Source of the DNA: Haematobia irritans
Lineage: Eukaryota; Arthropoda; Insecta; Diptera; Muscidae
Length of the DNA stretch: 64,000 nucleotides
NCBI RefSeq assembly: GCF_050003625.1
Contig: NC_134397.1
Coordinates: 147,745,526-147,809,525 of the forward strand
Reading direction: 5' to 3'
Below the pieces are notes generated by a model. The model was not told the DNA's origin and did not search any database. It saw nothing but the letters and a program-made list of their open reading frames with translations. The number at the start of each line of letters is the position of its first letter. Position 1 is the stretch's first letter. Positions 42,047 through 52,460 of the stretch are shown in pieces. Position numbers and translations under genes: made by a program.

Positions 42047-45000
42047 TTAATCTAAATTAAATTTAATTCCAATGTTATTACAACAATAATAATGTTTCGG
42101 CTTTGGTACGGGCTTCGTGAAGAAGTCGGCTACCATCGATTCACTTGGTAAATATTTTAATTCGACAAGTCCTCGTTCAATTGTGTCTTTGATGAAGTGA
42201 TATTTATAGTGAATGTGTTTCGTTCGTGAATGGTGAGCTCCAAATTTAGCCATCTGTTGAGCACTTTGAGAATCCGTATGTATTATTATTGGCTCTGTGG
42301 TTCTGAATCCCAGTTCTTCAAGGATGTAGCTCAAGTATAATGCTTCTTTTGCTGATTCGGTTAGGGCAATATACTCTGCTTCAGCACTTGAAGTCGCCAC
42401 AACTTTTTGCTTTTTAGATTCCCATGATACAACTCCGTTTGCTAATATAAAGCAAAATCCAGATTGAGATTTTCGATCGTTTACATCTTGAGCCCAATTT
42501 GCATCACAAAATCCTGTAATCGATTTTGAGGATTTTTTGTACTTTATGACTGCATTGCTAGTCGTACCTAAATATTTAAGTACATGGATAGCAGCATTTA
42601 AATGTTGTTCTCTTGGGTTATTGGAAAATTGAGATAACATGCTAACAGCACAAGTAATATCTGGCCTACTATGAAGTGAAATATATAGCAAGTACCCAAT
42701 TAATTCCTGGTAAGCTTTCTCGTCTACTTTTTCTGCATCTCTTTCATAGGCTGGTTCACTTTCAAGTTTAATGTTAGCAGGCATAGGTATACGTACCGGT
42801 TTACAATTTTCCAAACCATATCTTTTTACAAGTTGTTTTATATATCCCGACTGTGAAATAGATATTTCCTCAGGCTTAACGTCCACTTCTATGCCAATAC
42901 AATGTTTAGGAACACCTATGTCACGGATTTCAAAATTCGATTGCAATTTCTGTACAAATTTATTAGTATATTCCATACTATTGCAGGCGATGACAATGTC
43001 ATCAACGTACAGCGCGACTATCATCATTGTCTTATTATCATTGAAGTAGTAAATACATTGATCGTATTTCGATTGATGAAGGCCAAAATTCTTGATTACG
43101 GTATCTATACATTTGAACCACTGCCTTCCGGATTGCTTAAGTCCGTAAATAGATTTTTGAAGTTTACATACCTTATTCTTCGATCCCTCCTGCACAAACA
43201 TTTCTGGTTGTTGCATATATATCTCCTCGTCCAATTTTCCATTTAAAAAAGCTGTAGAAACATCAAGCTGACGAAGGTATAAATTTAATTCCACAGATAG
43301 AGCATATAGCAACCGTAAGGATGTTTGTCTCACGACAGGAGCATAAGTATCCATGTAATCCAAGCCTGGTACTTGAGTATACCCTTTTGCAACTAATCTG
43401 GCCTTTCTTTTTTCTATTGTTCCGTCCGGTTTTATTTTTGATTTGAACACCCATCTACATCCCACAGGAGTTCTTCCCTCTGGTAAATCAGTTAATGTCC
43501 AGGTATAATTCTTCATTAGTGACGCATATTCCTCTTCCATGGCTCTATACCAGGAATCTGCTTGATCTGATGTCAATGCCTCACGTAAAGACTTTGGATC
43601 CATCAAATTTTCTGATACCTTATTTGAAGATTCGTTACATTTCTTAAAGGCCCAGGATCGCAATCTTTCCTTAATTGATTCCCCTTGAACTGGAATTTCT
43701 GATAAATTGTTCTGCGGGCCTGCAGTATTTTCGGCTTCTGTACCACTTATAGAATCAACAAAATCATCATCATCCTGCATTTGCGACGAATCGTTTTCTT
43801 CTTCAATGTCTGGGCTAATTTGACCTGGTGATCCATTTCCAGATCGAGTGGGTTTTATTAATTCGAATTCGTAAAACATTTGACCATCCGGTGTTTCATT
43901 TTGTTTAAATAATGCGCTCTCAATGAACTTTACGTCTCTACTCTTTGTTATGGTCCTAGTTCCTGGTTTCCATAATCTGTAAGCTTTCGACTCATTTGAG
44001 TATCCGACTAATACATATTCAGAAGATCTAGCTTCCCATTTAGATTTATCTTTCTTATTCAACGCATATGCCTTACATCCAATCTGGCGAAAAAACTTAA
44101 CACATGGCTTTTTTTTCGACCACATTTCCTCAGGAGTTATCGAATTATTCAAATTGGTTGGACATCTATTTCTGATAAAAGCAGCGGTATTTATCATTTC
44201 TGCCCAAAGACTTTGTGGAAAATTTGCTTCTAGCATGTAACAACGACCCATTTCAACCAATGTTCTGTTCATGCGTTCAGCAACTCCGTTTTGTTGTGGT
44301 GTATATTCTGCCGAAAGTTGCCTTCTTATACCATTTTCCTTCAAAAACTTAGAGAATCCATCGCTTACTAATTCTTTAGCATTGTCGCTACGTAATATTT
44401 TAATTCTTTTTCCGGTTTCATTCTCAACCATTACCTTGAACTCCTTAAATTTGTCCAAATATTCGTCTTTCCGGTTCATAAAATAAACATACGTTTTGCG
44501 AGAATAATCATCGATGAATGTTGCGAAATAAAGACTTCCACCCATTGATACACAATTCATGGGTCCACACAAATCTGTATGGATTAATTCCAAAATTTCT
44601 TTGGTTGATTTGTCACTTTTGTGTGGAAACGGAAATCGGGTTTGCTTACCACGTATGCACGCAATACAATCTATATCCTGATTCTTTAAATTTGGCATCC
44701 CTTCCACCATATTATTAGATACCAATTTAATCAAATCCTTAGCATTTAAGTGTCCATAGCGTCCGTGCCATAATTTGAACATTTCCTTTTCGGACTTCTG
44801 TACTGAACTGGTTACCTCGTCACACATATGAACGATATAGATATTATTTCGTTTGTAACCCTCTATCAATATCTTTCCATTTCTAGAAATCAGGGCCTTC
44901 GAACCTTTCATAGTCACATCACAGCCCAAATCCGTCGCCTTGCTTGTTGATATCAGATTATGTTTTAATTCTGGAACATAAAGCGTGTTCTCCAAATATA

Positions 45001-46027
45001 CAAGGGATCGATGACCATTGACTATAACATAAACTCCGACTTTTCCTTTGCCCTTTATACAAATTTCTTTATCATCCGCTAATTTAACTGTCCCTGCATA
45101 TCTTGAATCAATATTTACAAATAGGGATTGCTGATTGCACATGTGCGAGGATGCTCCGCTGTCTATTACCCAATCTTGAAAAGATTTTGCAGAAAAAACA
45201 TTCTCTACAGCTCCTAAAATATTATCGCCGTCTTCATGTGAACTTTTTTTAGCAGACAAATTTGTCCTACAGTCGTTGGCCTTATGTCCCCTTTTCTTAC
45301 ATCGGTAACACTTAATTTCAGACTTGTACATACCTTCTTCCCCGTTTCTTTTGTAGGTCGTGGATACATAGTTCTTTTTGTTGCGATAATGCTTTACTTT
45401 CATTGCAGCATCTTGATCTACTTCGACTATGTTGCCAATTTCAAGAAGTCTTGACTTCAAAACATCAATTTTCGGAAATTCATTCGCAGTATCAACCGCC
45501 GCTTTGATTGCCGAAAATTTTCCAGGAAGTGCATCAACTAAAACAACAGAGAGCAAATCTTCATCAAGTTTGACTCCAATTTCTAGGATTGAAGACACAC
45601 AAATGTCAAATTCTATTATAAACTCTGAAACATTCTGGTTATCCAACATCTTCAAATTTAGAAGTTTTCTGTAGCACTCAATTTTCTTTCTTATTGACTT
45701 TCGGTCAAAGGTATCTTGCAAATATGTCCACATTTCCGACGAAGTTTTGATATTTCTTACCATGTTAACAATACTCGGCTCTAAACATAATAAAATTTCA
45801 GCTCTTGCATCCATATCTCTTTCTTGGAAGTCTCTGACTTTGTTTTCATAACAAATTTTTTCAGCATTCGACGCGGTGTCCGATATACCTTGACATGCGG
45901 GAGATTTCTCAATACCAAATGCGATATTTAATAATCGATTTTTATGTAAAATTGCTTCCATCTGCGTCTTCCATTTTGAAAAATTGCTTCCGTTCAACAA
46001 CGGAATTCGACCATTGTACGACGTCAT
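42047..46027 (-). CDS. copia gag-pol polyprotein, intact
   Basis: 1326 codons, close to Drosophila copia (about 1400). Domains in order: Gag/UBN2-like region about 10-200; zinc knuckle C240-C253 (CYRCKKRGHKANDC); aspartic protease with D289 in DSGAS; integrase zinc site H421, H426, C454, C457; integrase catalytic D485, D548 and E584 (D-62-D-35-E); a variable acidic linker about 740-790; reverse transcriptase with D922 (LDVSTAFLNG) and YVDD at 1007-1010; RNase H with D1175, E1216 and D1252. It makes the particle, the enzymes for cDNA synthesis and the integrase for a Ty1/copia element. All catalytic residues I looked for are present and there is no frameshift or stop. The first ATG, 164 bp inside the 5' LTR, is the natural start (MTSYNGRIPLLNG). 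Confidence 0.95.
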   Translation of the reverse strand: MTSYNGRIPLLNGSNFSKWKTQMEAILHKNRLLNIAFGIEKSPACQGISDTASNAEKICYENKVRDFQERDMDARAEILLCLEPSIVNMVRNIKTSSEMWTYLQDTFDRKSIRKKIECYRKLLNLKMLDNQNVSEFIIEFDICVSSILEIGVKLDEDLLSVVLVDALPGKFSAIKAAVDTANEFPKIDVLKSRLLEIGNIVEVDQDAAMKVKHYRNKKNYVSTTYKRNGEEGMYKSEIKCYRCKKRGHKANDCRTNLSAKKSSHEDGDNILGAVENVFSAKSFQDWVIDSGASSHMCNQQSLFVNIDSRYAGTVKLADDKEICIKGKGKVGVYVIVNGHRSLVYLENTLYVPELKHNLISTSKATDLGCDVTMKGSKALISRNGKILIEGYKRNNIYIVHMCDEVTSSVQKSEKEMFKLWHGRYGHLNAKDLIKLVSNNMVEGMPNLKNQDIDCIACIRGKQTRFPFPHKSDKSTKEILELIHTDLCGPMNCVSMGGSLYFATFIDDYSRKTYVYFMNRKDEYLDKFKEFKVMVENETGKRIKILRSDNAKELVSDGFSKFLKENGIRRQLSAEYTPQQNGVAERMNRTLVEMGRCYMLEANFPQSLWAEMINTAAFIRNRCPTNLNNSITPEEMWSKKKPCVKFFRQIGCKAYALNKKDKSKWEARSSEYVLVGYSNESKAYRLWKPGTRTITKSRDVKFIESALFKQNETPDGQMFYEFELIKPTRSGNGSPGQISPDIEEENDSSQMQDDDDFVDSISGTEAENTAGPQNNLSEIPVQGESIKERLRSWAFKKCNESSNKVSENLMDPKSLREALTSDQADSWYRAMEEEYASLMKNYTWTLTDLPEGRTPVGCRWVFKSKIKPDGTIEKRKARLVAKGYTQVPGLDYMDTYAPVVRQTSLRLLYALSVELNLYLRQLDVSTAFLNGKLDEEIYMQQPEMFVQEGSKNKVCKLQKSIYGLKQSGRQWFKCIDTVIKNFGLHQSKYDQCIYYFNDNKTMMIVALYVDDIVIACNSMEYTNKFVQKLQSNFEIRDIGVPKHCIGIEVDVKPEEISISQSGYIKQLVKRYGLENCKPVRIPMPANIKLESEPAYERDAEKVDEKAYQELIGYLLYISLHSRPDITCAVSMLSQFSNNPREQHLNAAIHVLKYLGTTSNAVIKYKKSSKSITGFCDANWAQDVNDRKSQSGFCFILANGVVSWESKKQKVVATSSAEAEYIALTESAKEALYLSYILEELGFRTTEPIIIHTDSQSAQQMAKFGAHHSRTKHIHYKYHFIKDTIERGLVELKYLPSESMVADFFTKPVPKPKHYYCCNNIGIKFNLD

Positions 46028-46174
46028 GTCTCCACGAATTTACCAATTTATATATCAACGCCTTTTTCCAAACTACATCTAGCACACAGCTTTCCTCAGA
46101 TTTTCCTTTATCCGACACACAGAGTAATAGAAAATCAAAATCGCGATTCTGTATTTTTTGGCAATTTCGTTATG

Positions 46175-46191
46175 AGTGTAGGCCCATAACC
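46175..46191 (-). other. copia primer-binding site (half tRNA-iMet type)
   Basis: Immediately inside the 5' LTR, on the - strand, is GGTTATGGGCCTACAC. Its first 11 bases are complementary to the anticodon stem-loop of initiator tRNA-Met (GGCCCAUAACC). Drosophila copia is known to prime with a tRNA-iMet fragment cut in this loop. Confidence 0.8.
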
Positions 46192-46365
46192 TATTGAGAC
46201 AAATAATTTAAGTAATAGAAATTTGTCTTTATTTAATGACGTTTAAAATTAGAGAGAGCAAAACAGAATATTATAATGTTTGAATATAAAGCAAATGTAG
46301 CAAACCTACTATGTTAAAATTAATTGTGTTGCAATACAGTATTATCATACAAAGTTATTTCAACA
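46192..46365 (-). repeat. copia 5' LTR
   Basis: 174 bp, identical by eye to 41828-42001. It would carry the promoter and polyadenylation site; no specific signal was assigned. Confidence 0.93.
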
Positions 46366-46760
46366 CAACTAAACCATTTTTTGAACCAATTAAATTTTAA
46401 ATTGAATATTTGTTCAAATGCAATTAAAATTTTAATTGGAAAAATTTTGGTGATATTTTTTTCTGTGTAACTTGTACTAACTTATGATTTTACAAGGAAA
46501 ATGTGGGTATTTTGACCATTTTTACCCAAATCGAAAAAAAACATATGTGTGGGAACTATTTCTAAATCTGAACCGATTTCAATGAAATTTGACATGTATA
46601 GTTACAATGTTAACTTTATTTCTTGCTCAAAATTTCACGTAAATCTGAATAAAACATTGACCTCTGTGGTCATATCAGTGTATATTTGGCGAAAGATATA
46701 TAGGAGCTATATGTAAATTAGAACTTATTTCAAACAAAATTGCCATGCATATCTAGAAAA

Positions 46761-47364
46761 AAATGCATATCAGAGAAACGCATCTTCTATGCTAAACAAA
46801 ATTGACATTCATATTAAAGGGACATCCGCCAATCGACCCAATTTTTTGTTTCCTCATAGGAACAAATATTGTGTAACATGTGGCGAGCATTTGACAAGAA
46901 ACACACCAATTTTTTGGCAAAAATGTTCCATGATTATCATCCAAAAATAACATTTTGCTTTTAAAACAGCTTTGAAATGATCACATTCTTTCTCTGCGGG
47001 TAGTACTCCGTACCCAGCTGATCCCACAAAAATACAGCATATGCTTTTTTCCATGAATATTTGACTTTATTTTCGATGTTGAGTCATGACCCAGGTACCT
47101 ATATGTTTTTTCGCTTGGAATTTTCGTAGTGAATAAGGAGAACGAAATTTAAGAAGGAACTAGAAAAATGAACTCGTTCCTATTGTGGAACGGAACTAAA
47201 AGGAGAGATCACTTAGAGAGAAACTATAATTGCCAATTCTAATGTTCGCAAGTGAAAAATTTCCTTTCGATGTCTCTTGGCTTTCGTATCACAATCACCA
47301 CTTCCATCACAGACCAATCCTCGCATTTTGAAACCGAAAGAACACACTCCGGATAAGCTTCAAA
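46761..47364. other. Spacer, nothing recognised
   Basis: No ORF with motifs. Moderately AT-rich unique-looking sequence between the HINE-B remnant and HINE-C. Confidence 0.35.
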
Positions 47365-49483
47365 GAGTAGTCTGACTGTCTGTCTGTTGTAATAACACTA
47401 CAATCTTCAATAATGAAGCAATCGTGCTGAAATTTTGCACAAACTCGTCTTTTGTCTGCAGGCAGGTAAAATGGGTTATATCGGTCCAGGTTTTCATATA
47501 GTCCCCGTATAAACCGGCTTCCCGATTTGGGGTCTTGGGCCTATAGAAATTGGAAATCTAGAAGTATCTTATGACCATAAAGAGGTGTGCAAAAAATGGG
47601 GAGTATCGGTCCATGTTTTGGTATAGCCCCCATATAGACCGATCTCCCGATTATATTTCTAGGGCTTCTAGAACCGATAGTTTCTATCCAATTCGCCTGA
47701 AATTGGAAATTTAGGGGTATTTTAGCACCATAAAGAGGTGTGCCAAAAATGGGGACTATCGTTTGGTGTTTAGGTATAACCCTTATATAGACCGATTTCC
47801 CGATTTTACTTCTTGGGCTTCTACAATCCGTAGTTATTATCCAATTTGGTTGAAATTTGAAATATAGAGGTACGTTGGGACCATAAAGAGGTGTGCTAAA
47901 AATGGTGAGTATCGGTCCAAGTTTTGGTATATCCCACATATAGACCGATCTCCCGATATGGGGTCTTGGGCTTATAGAATCCGTAGTTTTTATCCAATTT
48001 GCCTGAAATTAGAAATCTAGAAGTATCTTATGACCATAAAGAGGTATGCTAAAAATGGGGAGTATCGGTCCATGTTTTGGTATAGCCCCCATATAGACCG
48101 ATCTCCCGATTTTACTTCTTGGGCTTATAGAAACCGCAGTTTTTATTCAATTTACCTGAAATTGGAAATCTAGAGGTATTATAGGACCACAAATTCGTGT
48201 GCCAAAAATTGTGAGTATCGGTCCATATTTTGGTATAGCCCCCATATAGACCGATCTCCCGATTTTACTTCTTGGGCTTATAGAAACCGTAGTTTTTGTC
48301 CAATTTGCCTGAAATTGGAAATCTAGAGGTATTTTAGGACCATAAAGAGGTGTCCCAAAAATTGGGAGTATCGGTCCATTTTTTGGTATAGCCCCCATAT
48401 AGACCGATCTTCCGATTTTCCTTTTGGGGCTTGTAGAAACCGTCCAATATGCCTGAAATTGAAAATCTGGAGATTTTTTAGGGCTATAAATATGCAATTT
48501 TTTACTGTTGCATATGAAGGAGCACTTTCACCTAACACATTCACCATATAATTAGGAATTTATTGTCCCGATAAACCTTTTTTATGTAAATATTTAATGA
48601 CAGCACGCATTTCTAAATTTTCCATTGTAAAAAAATTGCGGATGCGTCTTTTTTAACATCTGTTTCTATATGAAGGAGTTGCCAGATCGAAACAAAATTT
48701 AACTTGTGTTCATAACAGAGATGGAAGTTTCCAAAACACTTAACTTTTTTCTGTTTATACCGCGCTTTTTGTGCTAGGTTAAGAAGTTTCCGAACTGCCC
48801 TCGTAGGTATTGTTTGGGATTCTAGAAACTGTGTATAAAAACCAATTTGCATGAAATTTTAAATCTAGAAGTATGTTAGGATCATAAAGAGGTGTGCCGA
48901 AAACGGTGAGTATCAGTACATGCTGTTGTATAGCCTCCATAAGACCGATATCCCGATTTAAATCCTTGGGTTTCTAGGAACCGTAGGATTTTTCCAATTT
49001 GTCGGAAGTTGTAAATATACTGGTATTTTAGACTAATAAGCGGGTATAAGATTTAGTATTTATCGGTCCATTTGGTAAGGCCTCCATAAAACCCGAATTA
49101 ACATCATGAGGGTATAGACGGCGTACTGATCATGAAAATTGCTTCGTAATCATTTAAATAATGGATGATAAACAACTACAGATTTTAGATTTCAAATCAA
49201 GGCGATATTTCACCATTTTCTGGCACACTTACAAGGGATGTTAATGATTCCTCTAAAACTCAAACAAAAATGGTTATTACAAATCCAGAATATGATATAG
49301 TCTTCATAGGTAAAATCTTTATCTTCGGGAAGTGTACTGGTTGAAGTGCTCTGCTTGGGAGAATATTTGTCATCAAATCCCCCCTTCCCACCTGAAATTT
49401 TAAATATTTATAATATTTGATTCATGGTGGTGGGTATTTAAGATTTGGCCCGGCCGAACTTACTGCTTTATATACTTGTTAAT
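47365..49483 (+). mobile_element. HINE-C, long copy with complete 3' end
   Basis: It starts in the GTCY region (GACTGTCTGTCTGTTG), so the TATACCC end is lost. Minisatellite units run 47440-48490 with ATAGCCCCCATATAGACC at 48084, 48237 and 48390, exactly 153 bp apart. Between 48495 and 48800 foreign AT-rich sequence interrupts it, then the units resume. The 3' end has TTCATGGTGGTGGGTATTTA, the hairpin GGCCCGGCC and TATACTTGTT. The layout equals HINE-A with different sequence. Confidence 0.82.
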
Positions 49484-50136
49484 TAAAAAATTTCTCCTTA
49501 ATAAATTAGCAAATTTGTGCCCTACAATGTAGGTTATATTATCTTTATTATGAAGTTCCTATTTTTCATTACGATATATATTAGCCTATAGGATCAGAAA
49601 ACCAATAATTCAATAAATTGCAAACGGAATAAAAAAAACTATTTAAATCCCATGACCATCCTCCGTCGAAAAATAGAAAAATCTCTTTCGAATCATTTAT
49701 TATAGATGCAAACAAGCTAAATTGCCATAGCCGTAATAATAATACGACATAGCCATACATGTATGCATACAACTTTTAAAACAATTAATTTCAGGCTAAC
49801 CGAATTTAATTAAAATTGTGAAAAAAAATCAACTCACTACATATCGCCCTCCCTCACCCTCACCACCGCCCACAAATACTAAAATACAAAACCCCAACAT
49901 TTTGGCTTTGTAGAACAAATTGTCAAAATCGTAAAATCTGTGGTCAATGCAGTTGACACTGACAAATTGGTTGACCAAAAAGCTATAAATTGTAAAATTT
50001 ATACATAAAATTTAACTCAAGCAAAAATAATTGCACAAAAAAATATCATTGACAATTTTACAATTCAAGAGCTAATATATATACTATATATGGCTATATA
50101 CAATGGAAATGACCTAAAATTTATTTATCGAACTAT
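49484..50136. other. AT-rich sequence, nothing recognised
   Basis: No gene. CA-rich, UTR-like stretch at 49845-49900. Confidence 0.35.
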
Positions 50137-50315
50137 GATCCATACAGTGTTGCCAATATTGGAGATTTTTTCCCCAAATTGGGGATGGGGACGAATTATT
50201 GAGTTGTGGAGTAGGTTTTTTATGGGGATTATGTTGAGCATGTGGAAATGGATGCAGAGGCCCAAGAGCTTGGCCAAGACTTTTTCTTCTGTTGTGAAAT
50301 CATTTCGGAAGGAAA

Positions 50316-50354
50316 GCCGACAACTTTTAGTGCCGAATACTAAATGTTGTCGGC
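50316..50354. other. 16-bp-stem hairpin
   Basis: GCCGACAACTTTTAGT, a 7-nt loop, then ACTAAATGTTGTCGGC: one mismatch in 16 pairs. Role unknown. It lies inside the hAT-like left end region. Confidence 0.7.
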
Positions 50355-50399
50355 TTCCATGGTTGTATTCTAACCCTATACCCCATAAATATATATACA

Positions 50400-50795
50400 A
50401 TGAAAATTCATCGATCCATCTACAATCACCAGGGTGAACACTTTTCTTCTCAAGAAATACAGGCCACGAATATTGTAATTGAAGGTTTTAATGGATCCAT
50501 AACTATATCCTCAATATACTGTCCTCCAAAACATAGCATCAAGAAAGAAATGTGTGTCAAATTCTTCAAGTCACTTGGGAATAAATTTTTAGCTTGTGGT
50601 GATTACAATACGAAACACTCAATGTGGAGATCACGCCTTGTAACCCCTAAGGGGAGACAGCTTTATTATGCGATTCAAAAACTAAATTTGAATGTTATAT
50701 CTCCAAGAGCTCCGACATACTGGTCCAGTGATGTGAGCAAAATACCTGACTTGATATATTTTTGTGTATCAAAAGGTATTGCAGAGGGATCTTAG
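50400..50795 (+). pseudogene. Jockey endonuclease domain fragment
   Basis: An open frame of 131 codons. It carries ISSIYCPPKHSIKKE, then NKFLACGDYNTKHSMWRSR, then PKGRQLYYAIQ and PTYWSSDVSKIPDLIYF. These are the central and C-terminal motifs of the apurinic-type endonuclease of Jockey LINEs, with the GDYN(A/T)KH catalytic Asp/Asn box. The N-terminal catalytic Glu region and the final SDH motif are missing. Confidence 0.85.
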
Positions 50796-50854
50796 CAATG
50801 CACTCACCTCAAACATGTTTTAAGAGCAAAATGTTATTTTTGGGTGGTGACCAT

Positions 50855-51375
50855 GTAACATGGTCATGTCCTCCAGTTAAATTAAACAACATTGAAATAC
50901 CACAGAAAGATGTATCTCGGAATGCATCTTGACTAAAAACTGAACTGGAAAAAACATATCGTAACCGAAAGGAAATCACTTGATATACAATTCAATAAAC
51001 TAAAATACTTAATCGGTACTAGATCAAAACTGTCTCTAGAAAATAAAATTCTAATCTACAAGTGCATCATAAAGTTAATATGGACATATGGGATTCAGCT
51101 GTGGGGAACTGCGTCAAACACTAACATAAAATTTCTACAACAATTCCACTCAAAAGTATTACGAACAATCACAAACGCATCAACCTACTTTAACAATAAA
51201 CGTTTGCGCGATGAGTTAAATGTAAAAACAGTACATGAAGAAATCACATCTCACATAACATCTTACAAAAGGGGAATCAGCAATCACCCAAAATCCACTT
51301 GCATCAATCTTAATGACAAATCATGAAACCTTTAAAAGATTGAATAGAAAGGCACCACAAGACTTACTCACATAG
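50855..51375 (+). pseudogene. Jockey RT C-terminal fragment, frameshifted
   Basis: Pieces in shifting frames: SCPPVKLNNIEIPQKD, then KSLDIQFNKLKYLIGTRSK, LSLENKILIYKCIIK, WTYGIQLWGTAS, KVLRTITNAS and finally ETFKRLNRKAPQDLLT before TAG. This is the Jockey thumb and C-terminal region. At least two frameshifts and stops break it, and the YADD box is in the deleted part. Confidence 0.8.
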
Positions 51376-51520
51376 CAGCATATGTCTGATATACATAAGT
51401 AATAAACTTATGAAATGGTAACACCACTGGGTTTTGCAATTTAATATAATATTTATATATTAAGAATAGTGTTAAATATCTATAAGATAGATCGCATTAA
51501 TAAAGAATAACAAAAAAAAT

Positions 51521-51635
51521 ATACAATTTTCTTTTCTCAGCATAGAAAAGCCGTTCTATTCTTCATCCGTTATAGCAGATATGATGAGTGATATCTGACG
51601 TCTTGAGAACACTATCATATCTGCACAAAAATATT
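51521..51635. other. Spacer between Jockey and the next LINE fragment
   Basis: Contains the inverted words ATCATATCTGC and GCAGATATGAT. Nothing else recognised. Confidence 0.3.
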
Positions 51636-52293
51636 TCAACGGTAGCATATGTTATCAAGTGTGGGGTTTAAGTTAAAATGGCGCCAAATTTGCTTGGTGT
51701 CGTTGAAGCCCTTGCAATTCTCCCATCGTACATTTGCTATCATAACAGCCTTCTCACGCAATATGAGCTTGCAGGTAGTCAGAGTCCATTGTGATACCAC
51801 AGTGGTGAACATCTTTCTTGTCACTGGGTGCTGCCCAATTCTATGTTAAGCTCAATGACAAGGGACCTCCTTTTTATAGCCGAGTCCGAACGACGTTCCA
51901 CATTGCAGTGAAACCACTTAGAGAAGCTTTGAAACCCTCAAAAATGTCACCAGCATTACTGAGATGGGATAATCCACCGCTGAAACTTCTTGGTGTTTGG
52001 TCGAAACTGGGTTTGAACCCACGACCCTGTGTATGCAAGGCGGGCATGCTAACCATTGCACCACGGTGGCTCCCGTTCCTAGCCTTGCTAACTCATCCGT
52101 TTCGCAGTTCCCCGTTATGTTCCTGTGGCCAGGCATACATATTAGGTGAATATTGTCCTGCTCAGTCACGTCGTTAAGATATTTGCGGCAATCGATGACT
52201 GTTTTCGAGTTAAGGAAAACAGAGTCCAAGGATTTTACTGCAGGATGACTATCTGAGTATATATCAATGGTAACATTTATTGGGACATTACTC
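51636..52293 (-). pseudogene. RNase H-bearing LINE fragment split by a SINE
   Basis: LINE portions are 52074-52293 and 51636-51783 on the - strand. The first gives IDIYSDSHPAVKSLDSVF and GHRNITGNCETDELARLG, the Asp and His motifs of LINE RNase H. The second gives LTTCKLILREKAVMIAN and WENCKGFNDTKQIW, the linker that follows RNase H in these elements. No stop breaks the first part. The zinc knuckle end is missing. A - strand SINE lies between. Confidence 0.78.
51784..52073 (-). mobile_element. tRNA-derived SINE, inverted, tail truncated
   Basis: Reading on the - strand: GGGAGCCACCGTGGTGCAAT, A box TGGTGCAATGG, B box GGTTTGAACCC-like (GTGGGTTCAAACCCAG), then the usual body to GGTATCACAATGGAC. 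It stops there, without the GTCTAAGTG tail or CCTAA repeats. No target duplication was found. It lies inside a LINE RNase H gene fragment. Confidence 0.8.
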
Positions 52294-52460
52294 CATAGTT
52301 AGGTCCATAATTATATATAGCCCCCATATAAACCGATCCCCCGATTTGTCTTGCAGAAGCAAATTTCAATCGATCCGGCTGAAATTTGGTACATGGTGTT
52401 AGTAAATGGTCTCTAACTACCGTGCAAAAATTGGTCCACATCGGTCCATAATTATATATA

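Larger units (their letters stand above)
41828..46365 (-). mobile_element. Complete copia (Ty1/copia) LTR retrotransposon
   Basis: A 4538-bp element on the - strand. The 174-bp LTRs at 46192-46365 (5') and 41828-42001 (3') look identical base for base. The 5-bp target duplication CAACT is present on both sides (41823-41827 and 46366-46370). Behind the 5' LTR the primer site reads GGTTATGGGCC on the - strand. This matches the anticodon-arm region of initiator tRNA-Met, as in Drosophila copia, so priming by a half tRNA is expected. A purine tract (GAGGAGG) precedes the 3' LTR. One uninterrupted ORF fills the interior. Identical LTRs and an intact ORF point to a recent insertion that may still be active. 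Confidence 0.95.
41658..46467. mobile_element. TA-flanked MITE split by copia
   Basis: Without copia it is about 267 bp: 41658-41827 plus 46371-46467. TA flanks it at 41656-41657 and 46468-46469. The ends are CAGAAAGAAAATATA on the left and, on the other strand, CACAGAAAAAAATATCACC on the right, identical to the left end of the MITE at 5286. The interior has the same AATTGATACAATTAATTTT-like words. Confidence 0.7.
41559..46760 (-). mobile_element. HINE-B remnant, split by MITE + copia
   Basis: The HINE-B portions are 41559-41655 and 46470-46760. The intact family reads TCATTTTTACAACTTTTCG and then TTTAACAAGGAAAATATTGG. Here TCATGTTTACAAGTTTTCG precedes the insertion and TTTACAAGGAAAATGTGGG follows it. 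The remnant keeps about one and a half minisatellite units and no ends. Confidence 0.7.
50400..51520 (+). mobile_element. Jockey-type LINE, internally deleted
   Basis: It holds part of the APE-type endonuclease, loses the endonuclease end and the RT fingers and palm, and resumes near 50855 with the RT C-terminal region. That ends at a stop near 51373. A short 3' UTR with AATAAAG and an A-run (about 51500-51519) closes it on the right. The 5' end is truncated. Confidence 0.8.

Noticed and set aside
42771..43246. Plus-strand ORFs inside copia
   Set aside because: Shadows of the intact - strand polyprotein.
51818..52177. 119-codon + strand ORF across the SINE at 51784
   Set aside because: It is an antisense translation of the SINE; the same peptide appears at 14000-14224 over another SINE copy.
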